From positions 18,547 through 82,546 of the forward strand of contig NZ_JAFIWB010000027.1 of the NCBI RefSeq assembly GCF_017163705.1: a stretch of DNA of 64,000 nt, in the 5' to 3' direction. The notes under the pieces were generated by a model, which worked only from the letters and a program-made list of their open reading frames with translations, was not told the origin of the DNA and ran no database searches. The position numbers and the translations under genes were made by a program. The stretch is from Xanthomonas bonasiae. GTDB lineage: Bacteria; Pseudomonadota; Gammaproteobacteria; Xanthomonadales; Xanthomonadaceae. Each line of letters starts with the position of its first letter. The stretch's first letter is position 1. Below, one piece after another: positions 35,037 through 43,924 of this stretch.

Positions 35037-35387
35037 ATGGCTTATCCCACCGCAGTCAACAACCAGATCACCGATGCCGTCACCCAGTCCAACGTCAAGG
35101 TCATCGGCGAGGCGCCGGCCTTCGCCATGGGCTCGATCTACCAGAGCCTGGCCCATTCCAGCGGCATCCTGTACGAGAACGCGGTCGCTTCCCAGCAGCA
35201 GCAGAACACGCTGGCGCAGGCGGCCAACAACCAGGGCGTGATGCAGATCTACAGCCTGGACACCACCGCCGCGGCGGGGGCGTCGGAGAAGATCGCGCAG
35301 ACCGGCGTGTCCGACAACCTCACCAGCCTGATGACCGTGCTGCAGGCGTTCAAGGGCGGCGGCGTCGCGGGTTTGAACAACCCCTGA
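35037..35387 (+). CDS. R-body subunit, RebB family (rebB-3)
   Basis: This 116-residue RebB-family protein starts behind GAGGAG. It carries the core NNQITDAVTQSNVKVIGEAP, the Gln-rich ASQQQQNTLAQAANNQGVMQ, and a short Gly-rich C-terminal extension (KGGGVAGLNNP) absent from rebB-2. It has no promoter-like motif of its own and is probably transcribed with rebB-2 through the intervening hairpin. An imperfect terminator follows at 35404. Confidence 0.93.
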   Translation: MAYPTAVNNQITDAVTQSNVKVIGEAPAFAMGSIYQSLAHSSGILYENAVASQQQQNTLAQAANNQGVMQIYSLDTTAAAGASEKIAQTGVSDNLTSLMTVLQAFKGGGVAGLNNP

Positions 35388-35403
35388 CGCCGGCGCGTCC
35401 AGG

Positions 35404-35435
35404 ACGGCGCCACGACGCGGTCGCGCCGTTCCTTT
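35404..35435 (+). terminator. Probable terminator after rebB-3
   Basis: ACGGCGC (35404-35410) pairs with GCGCCGT (35423-35429) and is followed by TCCTTT. The stem is good and the T-run weak, so efficiency is uncertain. Confidence 0.5.
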
Positions 35436-35615
35436 GCCGGTCTCGTCCACTTCGGTCCGCAGGCGTGCGGATCGGAGCGGCGATGCCGCCGCGGCGCGTA
35501 CCGCGCCGCCTTCCACCACGCCCTGCCCTCGACCGGTGCGCGCCTTGGCTGCCCGCCGCGGCAGGATGCGTTCGACGCCAGGCGTTGCGCAATGCGGCGC
35601 CTGAGAAGGGGGAGT

Positions 35616-36476
35616 ATGGACTTTCCTGCAGTGGCCACCCTGGAGGCCTCAGACATCGTCGCTGCGGCCCATGTCGGCAACGACCTGCAAACGCCCGCGG
35701 CCCATACCGGCCATCGGACACTGCTGGAGCGCTCGATGCTGTTCCACGACCTGCCTGCCGCGTTGCTCGACCACCTGCTCGCACATGCCAGCGAATGCGA
35801 TCTGGCGCCGGGCAGCGTGCTGTTCTTCAAGCACGACCCGAGCAGCTTCGTCGGCGTGGTGGTGCGCGGGCGCCTGTACAAGGTGCTGTACGGCGCGGAC
35901 GGACAGGAACTGATCGTCGGCACCATCGAGCCGGGCGGCCTGGTGGACGAAGCCGCGCTGCTCGAGCCGCACGGGCGCAGCTTCACCGCGATCGCATTCG
36001 GCGCCAGCACCGTGCTCAAGCTGTCGCGCCGGCACTTCGCGCCCCTGATGGAATCGCCGTTGCTGCAGCAGCGCATCGAAGCGCTGCTGCGCGTGCGCCT
36101 GCGACAGGCCCTGGACAGCCTGGAAAGCATGTGCCTGCACCGGCTGGAAGTGCGCCTGGCGCGCTACGTACTGCGCCAGCTGGAGGTGCAGGAGTGGCAG
36201 CGCGGCGGCAGCTGCGCGATCGTGCTGCCGCCCAACCAGAGCATCCTGGCGGCGATGCTCAACGTCAGCCGCTCCAAGCTCAATGCCCAGCTGCAGCAAT
36301 GGAAGCGCAACGGCCTGGTCAGCCGCCGCCGCAACCTGCTGCGCATCCACGACCTCGACGCGCTGTGCGCCAAGGCCTACCTGCACGCCAACGCACCGCT
36401 GCGCACGCTGGCCTGGCACGGCGAGGACGGACTGCGACCGGCGCCGTGCCTGCCGTTGCTTCCGTGCAGTGGCTAG
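35616..36476 (+). CDS. Crp/Fnr-family transcriptional regulator of the R-body locus
   Basis: This 286-residue protein starts at an ATG behind GGGGGAG; a longer frame from 35592 lacks this site. A cyclic-nucleotide-binding-like beta-roll covers about residues 45-160 (RSMLFHDLPAALLDHLLAHA, then VVVRGRLYKVLYGADGQE and EPGGLVDEAALLEPHGRS). A long dimerisation helix follows, and a winged helix with NQSILAAMLNVSRSKLNAQL covers about 210-245. Fe-S Cys of the Fnr type are not evident, so oxygen sensing is not predicted. The C-terminal tail is unique. Position suggests control of the reb genes, but no site is identified. Confidence 0.85.
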   Translation: MDFPAVATLEASDIVAAAHVGNDLQTPAAHTGHRTLLERSMLFHDLPAALLDHLLAHASECDLAPGSVLFFKHDPSSFVGVVVRGRLYKVLYGADGQELIVGTIEPGGLVDEAALLEPHGRSFTAIAFGASTVLKLSRRHFAPLMESPLLQQRIEALLRVRLRQALDSLESMCLHRLEVRLARYVLRQLEVQEWQRGGSCAIVLPPNQSILAAMLNVSRSKLNAQLQQWKRNGLVSRRRNLLRIHDLDALCAKAYLHANAPLRTLAWHGEDGLRPAPCLPLLPCSG

Positions 36477-36499
36477 CGCATCGCCGAATTCACAGTACC

Positions 36500-36528
36500 C
36501 CTGTAGGAGCGGCTTCAGCCGCGACAGG
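36500..36528. repeat. Single TGTAGGAGCGGCTTCAGCCGCGACA-type intergenic repeat
   Basis: A copy of the short Xanthomonas-type repeat, containing the hairpin GCGGCT-TC-AGCCGC, lies 24 bases after the Crp-like gene. It is the same family as those at 26100-26665. Confidence 0.8.
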
Positions 36529-36642
36529 ATGCCCCAGGAACAGGGATGGCAACCGCCCTGCGCAAGCAGGGTTACCTATTCTTCGGCACCCTCGCACCGC
36601 CCAGGAGAGCACCGGATAAGAAAAATCCCCGAGTAGGGTGCG

Positions 36643-37776
36643 TCATTTCGCAATATGACCCGAGCGCGCAGGCTTCTCCCTCATCCCGAAAGCAAGGCGC
36701 AATACGGCAAACCTCCGCAGGCACCCCTCGTAAAGCACAAGGCACGCGCCCATGCTGAGAAGCAGGATGGCGAAGTATTTCATCCACGGGCCCCACGCGC
36801 ATTGGATGACGTAATAGCCGATCGCGACAATGATCGTCTGATGCATGATGTAGAACGGATAGCTGGCGTCCTTCGCCCAGGCAAGGACGCGGTTCGTGCG
36901 GGAGAGATAGCGGTAGCCGTAGCCGAGGAACACCATGAGCCATAGCCAGGTGAAGAGGTTGGAGCCGACCCTGTCGATCAGGGAGTCGTGCAGGATGATG
37001 CCCGTGGTGAACAGCGAGATCAGCAGGAAGAACGCCGCCAGTCCCATGACGAGCGACCATCGGCGGAAATCGGATAGCCACTTCCAGACGCCGGGCATGG
37101 AGGCCATGAAGTATCCGTACGCCGTCAGCAGCAAATAATGGTTGAAGATGTACCAATCGCTGACGAGATTGTGCGTCTCCGGGAACCGCAGCTTCAGCAG
37201 GGCTTCGTTGATGCCCAGCGGGATCCCCAACAGGAAAAGCCATTTTCCCGGCGCAATGTGTTTTGCGGTTCGCTTCCACCACAGCATTGCGGGGAGCAGC
37301 AACACCACGTACACGTACAGGTAAAGAATGAACCACAGGTGGTGCCAGCTGAAATCGCCGGCCGGATAGAAATGGAATTGCAGAACGCGCGTCAGGTAGA
37401 AATCCAGATACCCGCCAGTCCATTGTCCATGCAGCAGCCGCTCGTAGTAGATCTGCGGCGGGACGACCAGGAACATGCCGACGATCAGGGGCAGCAGCAG
37501 TTTTTGCGTCCGTTCTCGCAGGAACAGCCCGGTACTGCGCCGCTGCAGCGCGAACCACATGCCGGCCCCGGCAATGACGAACAGCAGCGGCATGCGCAAA
37601 CGATGGGCGATATCCATCGGCCACTCGAGAGAGGGAATGGTCTGGCTGTTGACGACATGCCAGCCCCAGCCGACGAAGATCATCCCCGTATGGAAGAAGA
37701 ACAGCACGAAGATGGCGATGACGCGTAACCAGTCCAGGAAGTCGTAGCGTTCCTGCGGTTGTGTGGTGGCAAGCAT
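36643..37776 (-). CDS. Acyltransferase 3 family membrane protein
   Basis: This is a 377-residue polytopic inner-membrane protein with about ten transmembrane helices. Acyltransferase-3 landmarks include RYDFLDWLRVIAIFVLFFFH with the catalytic-type His, RMPLLFVIAGAGMWFAL, and SWHHLWFILYLYVYVVLLLP. It resembles OpgC-like and other surface-polysaccharide O-acyltransferases; the acceptor is not predictable. It lies 103 bases downstream of the LytTR regulator on the same strand and could be its target. Confidence 0.88.
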   Translation of the reverse strand: MLATTQPQERYDFLDWLRVIAIFVLFFFHTGMIFVGWGWHVVNSQTIPSLEWPMDIAHRLRMPLLFVIAGAGMWFALQRRSTGLFLRERTQKLLLPLIVGMFLVVPPQIYYERLLHGQWTGGYLDFYLTRVLQFHFYPAGDFSWHHLWFILYLYVYVVLLLPAMLWWKRTAKHIAPGKWLFLLGIPLGINEALLKLRFPETHNLVSDWYIFNHYLLLTAYGYFMASMPGVWKWLSDFRRWSLVMGLAAFFLLISLFTTGIILHDSLIDRVGSNLFTWLWLMVFLGYGYRYLSRTNRVLAWAKDASYPFYIMHQTIIVAIGYYVIQCAWGPWMKYFAILLLSMGACLVLYEGCLRRFAVLRLAFGMREKPARSGHIAK

Positions 37777-37879
37777 CGGTTGGGTCTCCCGTATCCGCGA
37801 TATCGGGGAGCCTGAGCGATCGGCAGCTGGCCGGCAGCGGATTTGGGGTGGGCGGAGGCCGGCCGTGGCAAAGCGGACG

Positions 37880-38620
37880 CTACCAGCCCATGCGCGCGAA
37901 CAAGGCGTCGCGATACCGTCGGCTGAGCCGCAGGGTGCGGCCGTTGCGGAGATGGAGTTCGTAGTCGCCCTTGAACAGCGGCGTGAGCGATCCGATGCAG
38001 GCGACGTTCGCCGCGGCCGACCGATGGATGCGGACGAAGCGCTGTTCGCCCAGCTGCGCCAGCAGATCCTGCAGGGTCCTGCGCATCAGGTAGGTACGCG
38101 CGGCGGTATGCACATGCACGTAGTTGTCGTCGGCTTCCAGCCACTCGATCGATGCGGTTTCGATCAGGTGCAGCCGTTCGCCATCGGGCACGAGCAGGCG
38201 CTCGCACTCCGGGGCGCGTGCCCGCCCGATCGCGACCGCCGCCGCACCGGACTCGTGCGCGTCCAGCCGCTCGCGCACGCGTTGCACGGTGCGCGCGAGC
38301 CGATCCCGGTCGTAGGGCTTGAGCAGGTAGTCGATCGCGTTGAGGTCGAACGCCTTTACGGCATGCGCATCGAAGGCGGTCACGAACACGATCAGCGGCG
38401 CGCTCGAGGGGTCGAGCTGCGCCGCGACCTGCAGTCCCGACAGCGTCGGCATACGCACATCCAGAAACGCCACGTGCGGCCGGAGTTGCCTGATGCAGTG
38501 CGCCGCCGACAATCCGTCCCCGGCCGACCCGACCACGGCGATGCCCGGTTGCTCCGCCAGCCAGCGTTCGAGCTTCTCGCGCGCGGGCGCCTCGTCGTCG
38601 GCGATCACGGCGCGGATCAT
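37880..38620 (-). CDS. LytTR-family response regulator
   Basis: This 246-residue regulator has an N-terminal receiver (VIADDEAPAREKLERWL; phospho-acceptor Asp in VAFLDVRMP; Lys in YLLKPYD) and a C-terminal LytTR DNA-binding domain (about residues 140-246). That domain carries IEWLEADDNYVHVHT and RFVRIHRSAAANVACI. It overlaps the stop of the upstream sensor kinase gene by four bases, so the two form a LytS/LytR-type (AlgR-like) pair. Confidence 0.92.
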   Translation of the reverse strand: MIRAVIADDEAPAREKLERWLAEQPGIAVVGSAGDGLSAAHCIRQLRPHVAFLDVRMPTLSGLQVAAQLDPSSAPLIVFVTAFDAHAVKAFDLNAIDYLLKPYDRDRLARTVQRVRERLDAHESGAAAVAIGRARAPECERLLVPDGERLHLIETASIEWLEADDNYVHVHTAARTYLMRRTLQDLLAQLGEQRFVRIHRSAAANVACIGSLTPLFKGDYELHLRNGRTLRLSRRYRDALFARMGW

Positions 38621-39726
38621 CGCGTGGCCTCCGCCAGCGGGATCGAGACGCGCGCGGCGACACCGCCACCTTCGTTGCGGACGACCAGGGACGCAGCATC
38701 GCCATAAATGATGCCTAGCCGCTCCCGGCAGTTGCGCAATCCCAACCCGTCATGCATCTCCAGCGCCGGCAGCATGGAACCAGAATTGCGCACTTCGATT
38801 TCCAGCGAGCCGCCTTCATGCCGCGCACTGATCGTGATGTCCACGCACGACAGCGTCGGCTCGACGGCGTGTTTGAACGCATTCTCCAGCAAGGGTTGCA
38901 GCAGGAGTGCGGGAACGCTGGCATCGAGCAGTGCGGCATCGACCCGCCACGTCAGGGTCACCCGATCCCGGAACCGTTCGCGCATGATGTCCGCGTATAG
39001 CTCGAGCGTGCGCAGCTCCACAGCGAGCGGCGTCATCGCGTTCTCGACTGTCCCAAGGCTGGTGCGCAGCAGGTCGCCGAGTGCCGCCAACAGACGGTCG
39101 GCCCGCGCCACGTCCATATGCATCACCGAAGAGACGGTATTGAGTGCGTTGAACAGGAAGTGCGGCCGCAGCTGACCCTGAAGGTGCGCCAGCTGCGCCT
39201 CGGCCAGCGCCTTCTGCGTTTGCAGCAAGCGATTGCGCTGCAGTTGCCACTGGTCATTGGACTCGAGTCCAAACAGGATCCCCAGCCATAGGCCAACGAA
39301 CACGCTCAGCTTGGCGTTCTCGTACACGAACAGGTAGCGCCAGCTCGGGTGCGCGTAGGTGAGGCCCACTGCGGCATAGACACCATGCCGTATCGCATAC
39401 ACCGCCACGATGAAGGTGACGGCGACCACCGGCAACCAGCGCAGGTAGCGGCCGAACCAGGTCAGGGGCTTGTCCAGATCGGGAGCATAACGTCCGCGCA
39501 CCCGGGCGGCGAGCCACATCCAGCCGGTTGCAACCAGTGCGGAACTTCCTTCCCATAGCACCGGTTCCCACCAGCGGGTGAGCGGATTGCGTAGGCCCTC
39601 CTGCACGGACACGCCGATCATGAGCAGACAAAACGCCGTCCACAACACGATCAACGCTTTCGGAGTGGACATCGCACCGCTGGCCGCGAGCGCGCCTGCC
39701 TGTGGTGGGCGAGATGGCGGGTTCAT
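38617..39726 (-). CDS. LytS-type sensor histidine kinase
   Basis: This is a 369-residue membrane kinase. Four hydrophobic helices occupy about residues 20-160. The His-kinase domain follows, with the phospho-acceptor His in LRPHFLFNALNTVSSVMHMD and the ATP-binding LLENAFKHAVEP and GLGLRNCRERL. I chose the ATG at 39726 because the 34 extra residues of the longest frame are basic and would disrupt the membrane topology. It pairs with the overlapping LytTR regulator downstream. The 287 bases upstream to the permease hold no gene. Confidence 0.9.
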   Translation of the reverse strand: MNPPSRPPQAGALAASGAMSTPKALIVLWTAFCLLMIGVSVQEGLRNPLTRWWEPVLWEGSSALVATGWMWLAARVRGRYAPDLDKPLTWFGRYLRWLPVVAVTFIVAVYAIRHGVYAAVGLTYAHPSWRYLFVYENAKLSVFVGLWLGILFGLESNDQWQLQRNRLLQTQKALAEAQLAHLQGQLRPHFLFNALNTVSSVMHMDVARADRLLAALGDLLRTSLGTVENAMTPLAVELRTLELYADIMRERFRDRVTLTWRVDAALLDASVPALLLQPLLENAFKHAVEPTLSCVDITISARHEGGSLEIEVRNSGSMLPALEMHDGLGLRNCRERLGIIYGDAASLVVRNEGGGVAARVSIPLAEATR

Positions 39727-40013
39727 GATGGGCAAGTGTACCCACGGCAATGCAGGTGGGCGTGGCTTGTGGGGCAAGCGGGACCTACGAGGGGCGAATG
39801 GGCCGATAGCAGGGACAAGCCCCGCCAACGCCGAGCGATCCGTATCCGGCTTCGCCGCTTGCGCGCTGTTCGGGTACGCGGTCTACGGCATCACGGTGTG
39901 CGCGAGTGCTTTGTCGCGGCCGGTCCTGTGCTGGCAGTTGACCGCATCGCCGTGCGGATCGGCATCGGCTTGGGTATGGCCAAGCCGGTTATGCCGGATC
40001 GCTCCTCAGGGGG

Positions 40014-41393
40014 CTAGTCCAACGCCTCGCCAGCCGGAACACGCAGCGCGCGGCCACGCAGCTTCAAACCGATCGCCACGCAGCAGCCCAGCGCCAGCCA
40101 GGCCAGGCCGCCGTACTTGGCGTAGCGGTCGGCGCTGTACAGCACGTAGGCCAGGATCACGAAGCCCACCAGCGGCACCAGCCCGTGCAGCACGAACCGA
40201 CCCTGGCGGCGGAAATGCCAGGCCACCGCCACGTGCAGCAGCAGGAAGGCGAACAGCGCGCCGAAGTTGCACACGGAGGTCAGCAGCGCGATCTTGCCCA
40301 GGAACGCCAGCCCCAGCACCAGGCTCAGCGCGGCCACCAGCACGATCGCGCGCTGCGGCACCCGCGTGACCGGATGGATGCTGCGCAGGAAACGCGGCAA
40401 CTGGCCGTCGCGCGCCATCGCGAACAGCAGCCGCGACGTGGCCGCCTGCGCCACCAGCGAATTGGCCACCGCGGCGCTGATCGCCAGGGTCAGCGCGATG
40501 ACGATCTGCAGCCAGGGGCCGGCCACCAGCCGGCCCACTTCGAAGAAGGCGTTGTTGGAGGCCGCCTCGTCGGGGAAACGCACCAGGTCCGGCAGCAGCA
40601 GCGCCGCCAGCCAGGTCTGCAGCACGAACAGCGCGGCCACCAGCGCCAGCGACAGCAGCGTGGCCTGGCCCACCGCCCGCGCGCCGCCGCGGCTTTCCTC
40701 GGCCAGGGTGGAGATGGCGTCGAAGCCCAGGAACGACATCACCGCCACCGACAGCGCGCTGAAGATCATCGGCACCGAAAACACCGCGGGGTTGTAGAAC
40801 GGCCGCAGGTTCCAGCTGGCGCCGTTGTTGCCGCGCTGGATCGCCACCACCGCCAGCACCACGAACAGCGCCAGCACCACCAGCTGCGCATACAGGAACA
40901 GCCGGTTGGCATGGGCGGTGACCTGGATCCCGCGCAGGTTGATGACCGTGTTGAGCACCACGAAGAACACGATCCACACCTGCTGCGACAGCGCCGGGAC
41001 CACCGCGGCCATCGCGTTGGCACCGACCACGTACAGCAGCGTGGGGATCAGCATGTAGTCCAGCAGGATCGCCCAGCCGGCCAGGAACCCCAGCGAGCCG
41101 TTCAGGCCACGCCCCACGTAGGCATAGACCGAACCGGCCACCGGGAACGCCTGCGACATCTGCTGGTAGCTGGAGGCGGTGAACAGCATCGCCACGAAGC
41201 CCAGCAGATAGGTCAGCGGCACCATGCCGTGGCTGATGTCGAAGACGCCGCCGAAGATCGAGAACGGCGCGGTCGGCACCATGAACACCAGCCCGTAGAT
41301 CAGCAGGTCCTTCATGTCCAGGCGGCGCTGCAGTTCCTGGGTGTAGCCCAGGCCTTCCAGGGTGTTGGCGTCCGTGGGGCGGGTGTCGGTCAT
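40014..41393 (-). CDS. APC-superfamily amino acid/amine permease
   Basis: This is a 459-residue inner-membrane transporter with about 12 helices. Family marks are VPTAPFSIFGGVFDISHGMV, VAGSVYAYVGRGLNGSLGFL and MSFLGFDAISTLAEESRGGA. The nearest relatives known to me are putrescine/amino-acid importers of the PuuP type. It is divergent from the LuxR-solo gene and shares its control region, including the 19-bp putative operator. It might therefore import a compound linked to the plant-derived signal or to products of the neighbouring peptidase. Confidence 0.88.
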   Translation of the reverse strand: MTDTRPTDANTLEGLGYTQELQRRLDMKDLLIYGLVFMVPTAPFSIFGGVFDISHGMVPLTYLLGFVAMLFTASSYQQMSQAFPVAGSVYAYVGRGLNGSLGFLAGWAILLDYMLIPTLLYVVGANAMAAVVPALSQQVWIVFFVVLNTVINLRGIQVTAHANRLFLYAQLVVLALFVVLAVVAIQRGNNGASWNLRPFYNPAVFSVPMIFSALSVAVMSFLGFDAISTLAEESRGGARAVGQATLLSLALVAALFVLQTWLAALLLPDLVRFPDEAASNNAFFEVGRLVAGPWLQIVIALTLAISAAVANSLVAQAATSRLLFAMARDGQLPRFLRSIHPVTRVPQRAIVLVAALSLVLGLAFLGKIALLTSVCNFGALFAFLLLHVAVAWHFRRQGRFVLHGLVPLVGFVILAYVLYSADRYAKYGGLAWLALGCCVAIGLKLRGRALRVPAGEALD

Positions 41394-41512
41394 GGGGAGC
41401 CACGCTGGCGGGAGAGGGGAGGGCGGCGCAACGGATTGTCCGCCAGCGCGGGGGCTGGCAGCGGAGCGGATCGGCGACCTTCGACCTTAGGCGCCGCCGT
41501 CGGCTCCGATCC

Positions 41513-41531
41513 AGTGGCAAAAATGCTAGGT
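41513..41531 (-). promoter_or_regulatory. Putative LuxR-solo operator A (19-bp lux-box-like element)
   Basis: Read on the minus strand, this element is ACCTAGCATTTTTGCCACT. It matches operator B at 42435 at 17 of 19 positions, and the flanking GAAA before ACCT is also shared. Both are imperfect dyads (ACCT.GCA against TGCCA.T). It sits 45 bases before the LuxR-solo start and 119 bases before the divergent permease start. Confidence 0.6.
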
Positions 41532-41576
41532 TTCGATCTGCCGTCGCGCCGACGACGGCGCCCCTCTCCCCGGACG

Positions 41577-42353
41577 ATGGCCATGCGCGACGACCTGGCC
41601 CTGCTGGACGCCGACCTGCAAGGATTGCCGACCCTGGACGCCTGCCTGGACCGCGTCCTGGATGCCGCGCGCGCGCTCGGCGTGCGCGCGCTGGTCTACG
41701 ACTACGCACCGGTGCCGCTGGGCCTGGACGGGGAACTGATCACGCCCTCGGTCTTCGTCCAGCGCAATGCGCCGGCCGACATGCAGCAGGTGTGGTGCGA
41801 ACACGGCTACTACCAGCACGACCCGGTGCAGCAGCGGGCCTGCCGCCGCAGCGCGCCGTTCCTGTGGTCGTACCGGCCACTGCCGCCGGGTCCGCGCCGC
41901 GAATACCTGGGCGACCTGCACCGCCCGGTCACCCGCTACCTGTGCGAGCGCGGCATGGGCGCCGGCCTGACCGTGCCGCTGCACCTGCCCGGCGGCGCGC
42001 TGGCCACCTTCACCGGCGTGGTCGATGGCGACCTGCCGCCGGAGACCGCGCTGCAGCAGGCCGAGCGCAGCCAGGGCGCGTTCCTGCTGCTGGCGCATGC
42101 CTTCCAGGCGCGCGCCCAGGACCTGCTCGACGCCCGCCAGCGCCGCTGTGCGCAGATCGTGCTGACCCGGCGCGAACGCGAATGCCTGCAGCACTCCGCG
42201 CGCGGCCTCACCGCCAAGGCCATCGCCGCCGCGCTCAACCGCTCGGTGGCCACCGTCAACCTGCATCTGAATTCGGCGGCGCGCAAGCTGGGCGCCCGCA
42301 ATCGGGTGGATGCGGTGGTGCGCGGCCTGCACTACCGGCTGCTGGAGCCTTAG
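41577..42353 (+). CDS. LuxR-solo regulator, XccR/OryR-like (plant-signal subfamily)
   Basis: This 258-residue protein has an N-terminal autoinducer-binding-like domain (about 15-175) and a C-terminal LuxR helix-turn-helix (about 190-250; [20 protein letters not shown] and [18 protein letters not shown]). Counting back from the invariant Asp82-Pro83, the positions equal to TraR Trp57 and Tyr61 are Met69 and Trp73, while Trp97 is kept. Met and Trp at these two places define the plant-associated solos (XccR, OryR, PsoR) that answer plant compounds rather than acyl-homoserine lactones. No luxI gene is nearby, and the next gene is a proline iminopeptidase, as in the X. campestris xccR-pip locus. 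An alternative start is ATG 41583. Confidence 0.87.
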   Translation: MAMRDDLALLDADLQGLPTLDACLDRVLDAARALGVRALVYDYAPVPLGLDGELITPSVFVQRNAPADMQQVWCEHGYYQHDPVQQRACRRSAPFLWSYRPLPPGPRREYLGDLHRPVTRYLCERGMGAGLTVPLHLPGGALATFTGVVDGDLPPETALQQAERSQGAFLLLAHAFQARAQDLLDARQRRCAQIVLTRRERECLQHSARGLTAKAIAAALNRSVATVNLHLNSAARKLGARNRVDAVVRGLHYRLLEP

Positions 42354-42434
42354 GCGCCGGGGTTGCGTTTCCCGCTGCATGCCGCGGCGGCCTGCGTGCG
42401 CGCAGCGGGCACAGGTCGGTCGCGAGCGGCGAAA

Positions 42435-42453
42435 ACCTCGCATTTCTGCCAGT
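42435..42453 (+). promoter_or_regulatory. Putative LuxR-solo operator B before the pip gene
   Basis: ACCTCGCATTTCTGCCAGT, 57 bases before the proline iminopeptidase start, is the counterpart of operator A in the opposite orientation relative to the chromosome. In the related X. campestris system XccR binds a lux-box-like site in the pip promoter, so this is the natural candidate site. Confidence 0.65.
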
Positions 42454-42510
42454 GCCGCGCATGCCGGCGACCGGCTAGGCTGCGGCTCCGCACGCAGCGA
42501 AGAGCACGCC

Positions 42511-43401
42511 ATGCAGGTTCGAGAGGGCTACGCCGACTTCCAGGGGCACCGCACCTGGTACCGCGTCACCGGCGCGCTGGACAGCGGCCGGCTGCCGCTG
42601 GTGGTCGTCCACGGCGGCCCGGGCTGCACCCACGACTACGTGGACAGCTTCAAGGACCTGGCGGCCGGCGGCCGCGCGGTGGTGCATTACGACCAGCTGG
42701 GCAATGGCCGCTCCACCCATCTGCCCGAGGCCGATCCCGGCTTCTGGACCGTGCAGCTGTTCCTGGCCGAACTGGACAACCTGCTGCGCCACCTGCGCAT
42801 CGCCGACTACGCGCTGCTCGGCCAGTCCTGGGGCGGCATGCTCGGCGCCGAGCATGCGGTGCGCCGTCCGGCCGGGTTGCGTGCGCTGGTCATCGCCAAC
42901 TCGCCGGCCTCGATGCCGTTGTGGCGTGCCGCCGCGCTGCGCCTGCGTGCCGCACTGCCCGAGCCGGTGCGCGCCGCCCTGGACCGCCACGAGGCCGACG
43001 GCGACCTCGACCATCCCGACTACCGCGCCGCCTCCGACGTGTTCTACGCGCGCCACGTGTGCCGCGTGCAGCCGATGCCGGAAGCGGTGGCGCGCACCTT
43101 CGCCGCGATCGAGGCCGATCCGACCGTCTACCATGCGATGAACGGCCCCACCGAGTTCCACGTCATCGGCAGCCTGCGCGAGTGGAGCATCGTCGAGCGC
43201 CTGCCGGCGATCGACGTGCCGACCCTGCTGCTGTCCGGCCGCCACGACGAAGCCACGCCGGAGACCGTGCAGCCCTACGCCGACATGATCCCGGAGGCGC
43301 GCTGGCACCTGTTCGAGCACTCCAGCCATATGCCGCATGTGGAAGAGCGGGAGGCTTGCATGCAGGTGGTGGGGGCGTTCCTGGCCGAGCACGATCGGTA
43401 G
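42511..43401 (+). CDS. pip: Proline iminopeptidase-family alpha/beta hydrolase
   Basis: This 296-residue hydrolase of peptidase family S33 has the oxyanion motif HGGPG at residues 34-38, the nucleophile elbow GQSWGG (Ser about 106), the acid in [13 protein letters not shown] (Asp about 249), and the His in HSSHMPH (about 272). It would remove N-terminal proline or hydrolyse amino-acid amides in the cytoplasm; no signal peptide is seen. In xanthomonads the homologous gene beside xccR/oryR is induced in planta through the LuxR solo. The start at 42511 gives the expected opening [19 protein letters not shown]. Confidence 0.88.
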   Translation: MQVREGYADFQGHRTWYRVTGALDSGRLPLVVVHGGPGCTHDYVDSFKDLAAGGRAVVHYDQLGNGRSTHLPEADPGFWTVQLFLAELDNLLRHLRIADYALLGQSWGGMLGAEHAVRRPAGLRALVIANSPASMPLWRAAALRLRAALPEPVRAALDRHEADGDLDHPDYRAASDVFYARHVCRVQPMPEAVARTFAAIEADPTVYHAMNGPTEFHVIGSLREWSIVERLPAIDVPTLLLSGRHDEATPETVQPYADMIPEARWHLFEHSSHMPHVEEREACMQVVGAFLAEHDR

Positions 43402-43469
43402 GGCGTGAACCCAGCGGGTCGTTCGGTGTCGGGTGGAGGCGGTAGCCGATGCTGGCGTGAGGAAGAAGG

Positions 43470-43859
43470 CTAATCGCTGGCGACGAAACTGGAAAATGTC
43501 CATTTCCCGTCGATGAGTTTGAAGCCGGCACGGTAATTACTACCGGCGTGTGGAGGGCACTCCACGTAGTCGGTCGCAAGACGCTGGCAATGGCCGGCGG
43601 TGCTTTGCGCCAAATGGCGAAGGTACGCGGGCTCCCGGGTCCAGAGCGCGATCGCCTCGTCGGGTCCTCCATCTCCGCCGAAGCTCGAAACAAAGTCGGG
43701 CGACATGGACTTGCGCAGCGTTTCCGGCGCTCCGGAGGCGGCAGCGCCATGCACGGCAGCGACCAAGCGAGTCGCCGCCTGGGGAACCTTGGTCTTGCCG
43801 GCCTGGGCTGCAGCGTCACCACAGCCAAGCATCAGGAGCACTGCGATCGCGCGATGCAT
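43470..43859 (-). CDS. Small putative lipoprotein
   Basis: This is a 129-residue protein. From MHRAIAVLLMLGCGDAAAQ it has a lipoprotein-like signal (LMLGCG), then a compact domain with HGAAASGAPETLRKSMSPDF and a final KLIDGKWTFSSF that resembles the end of NTF2/SnoaL-like folds. A frame extending to 43940 has no support. It is the last of a run of minus-strand small genes downstream of type IV effector 1. Periplasmic lipoproteins are common immunity proteins for these effectors, but nothing in the sequence proves that here. Confidence 0.6.
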   Translation of the reverse strand: MHRAIAVLLMLGCGDAAAQAGKTKVPQAATRLVAAVHGAAASGAPETLRKSMSPDFVSSFGGDGGPDEAIALWTREPAYLRHLAQSTAGHCQRLATDYVECPPHAGSNYRAGFKLIDGKWTFSSFVASD

Positions 43860-43924
43860 GGTTGGACACCTGAGTTCTGCCTTGCCGCCAATCGGCTTCG
43901 GCGTGGATGCATTGCTGGGAGCAC

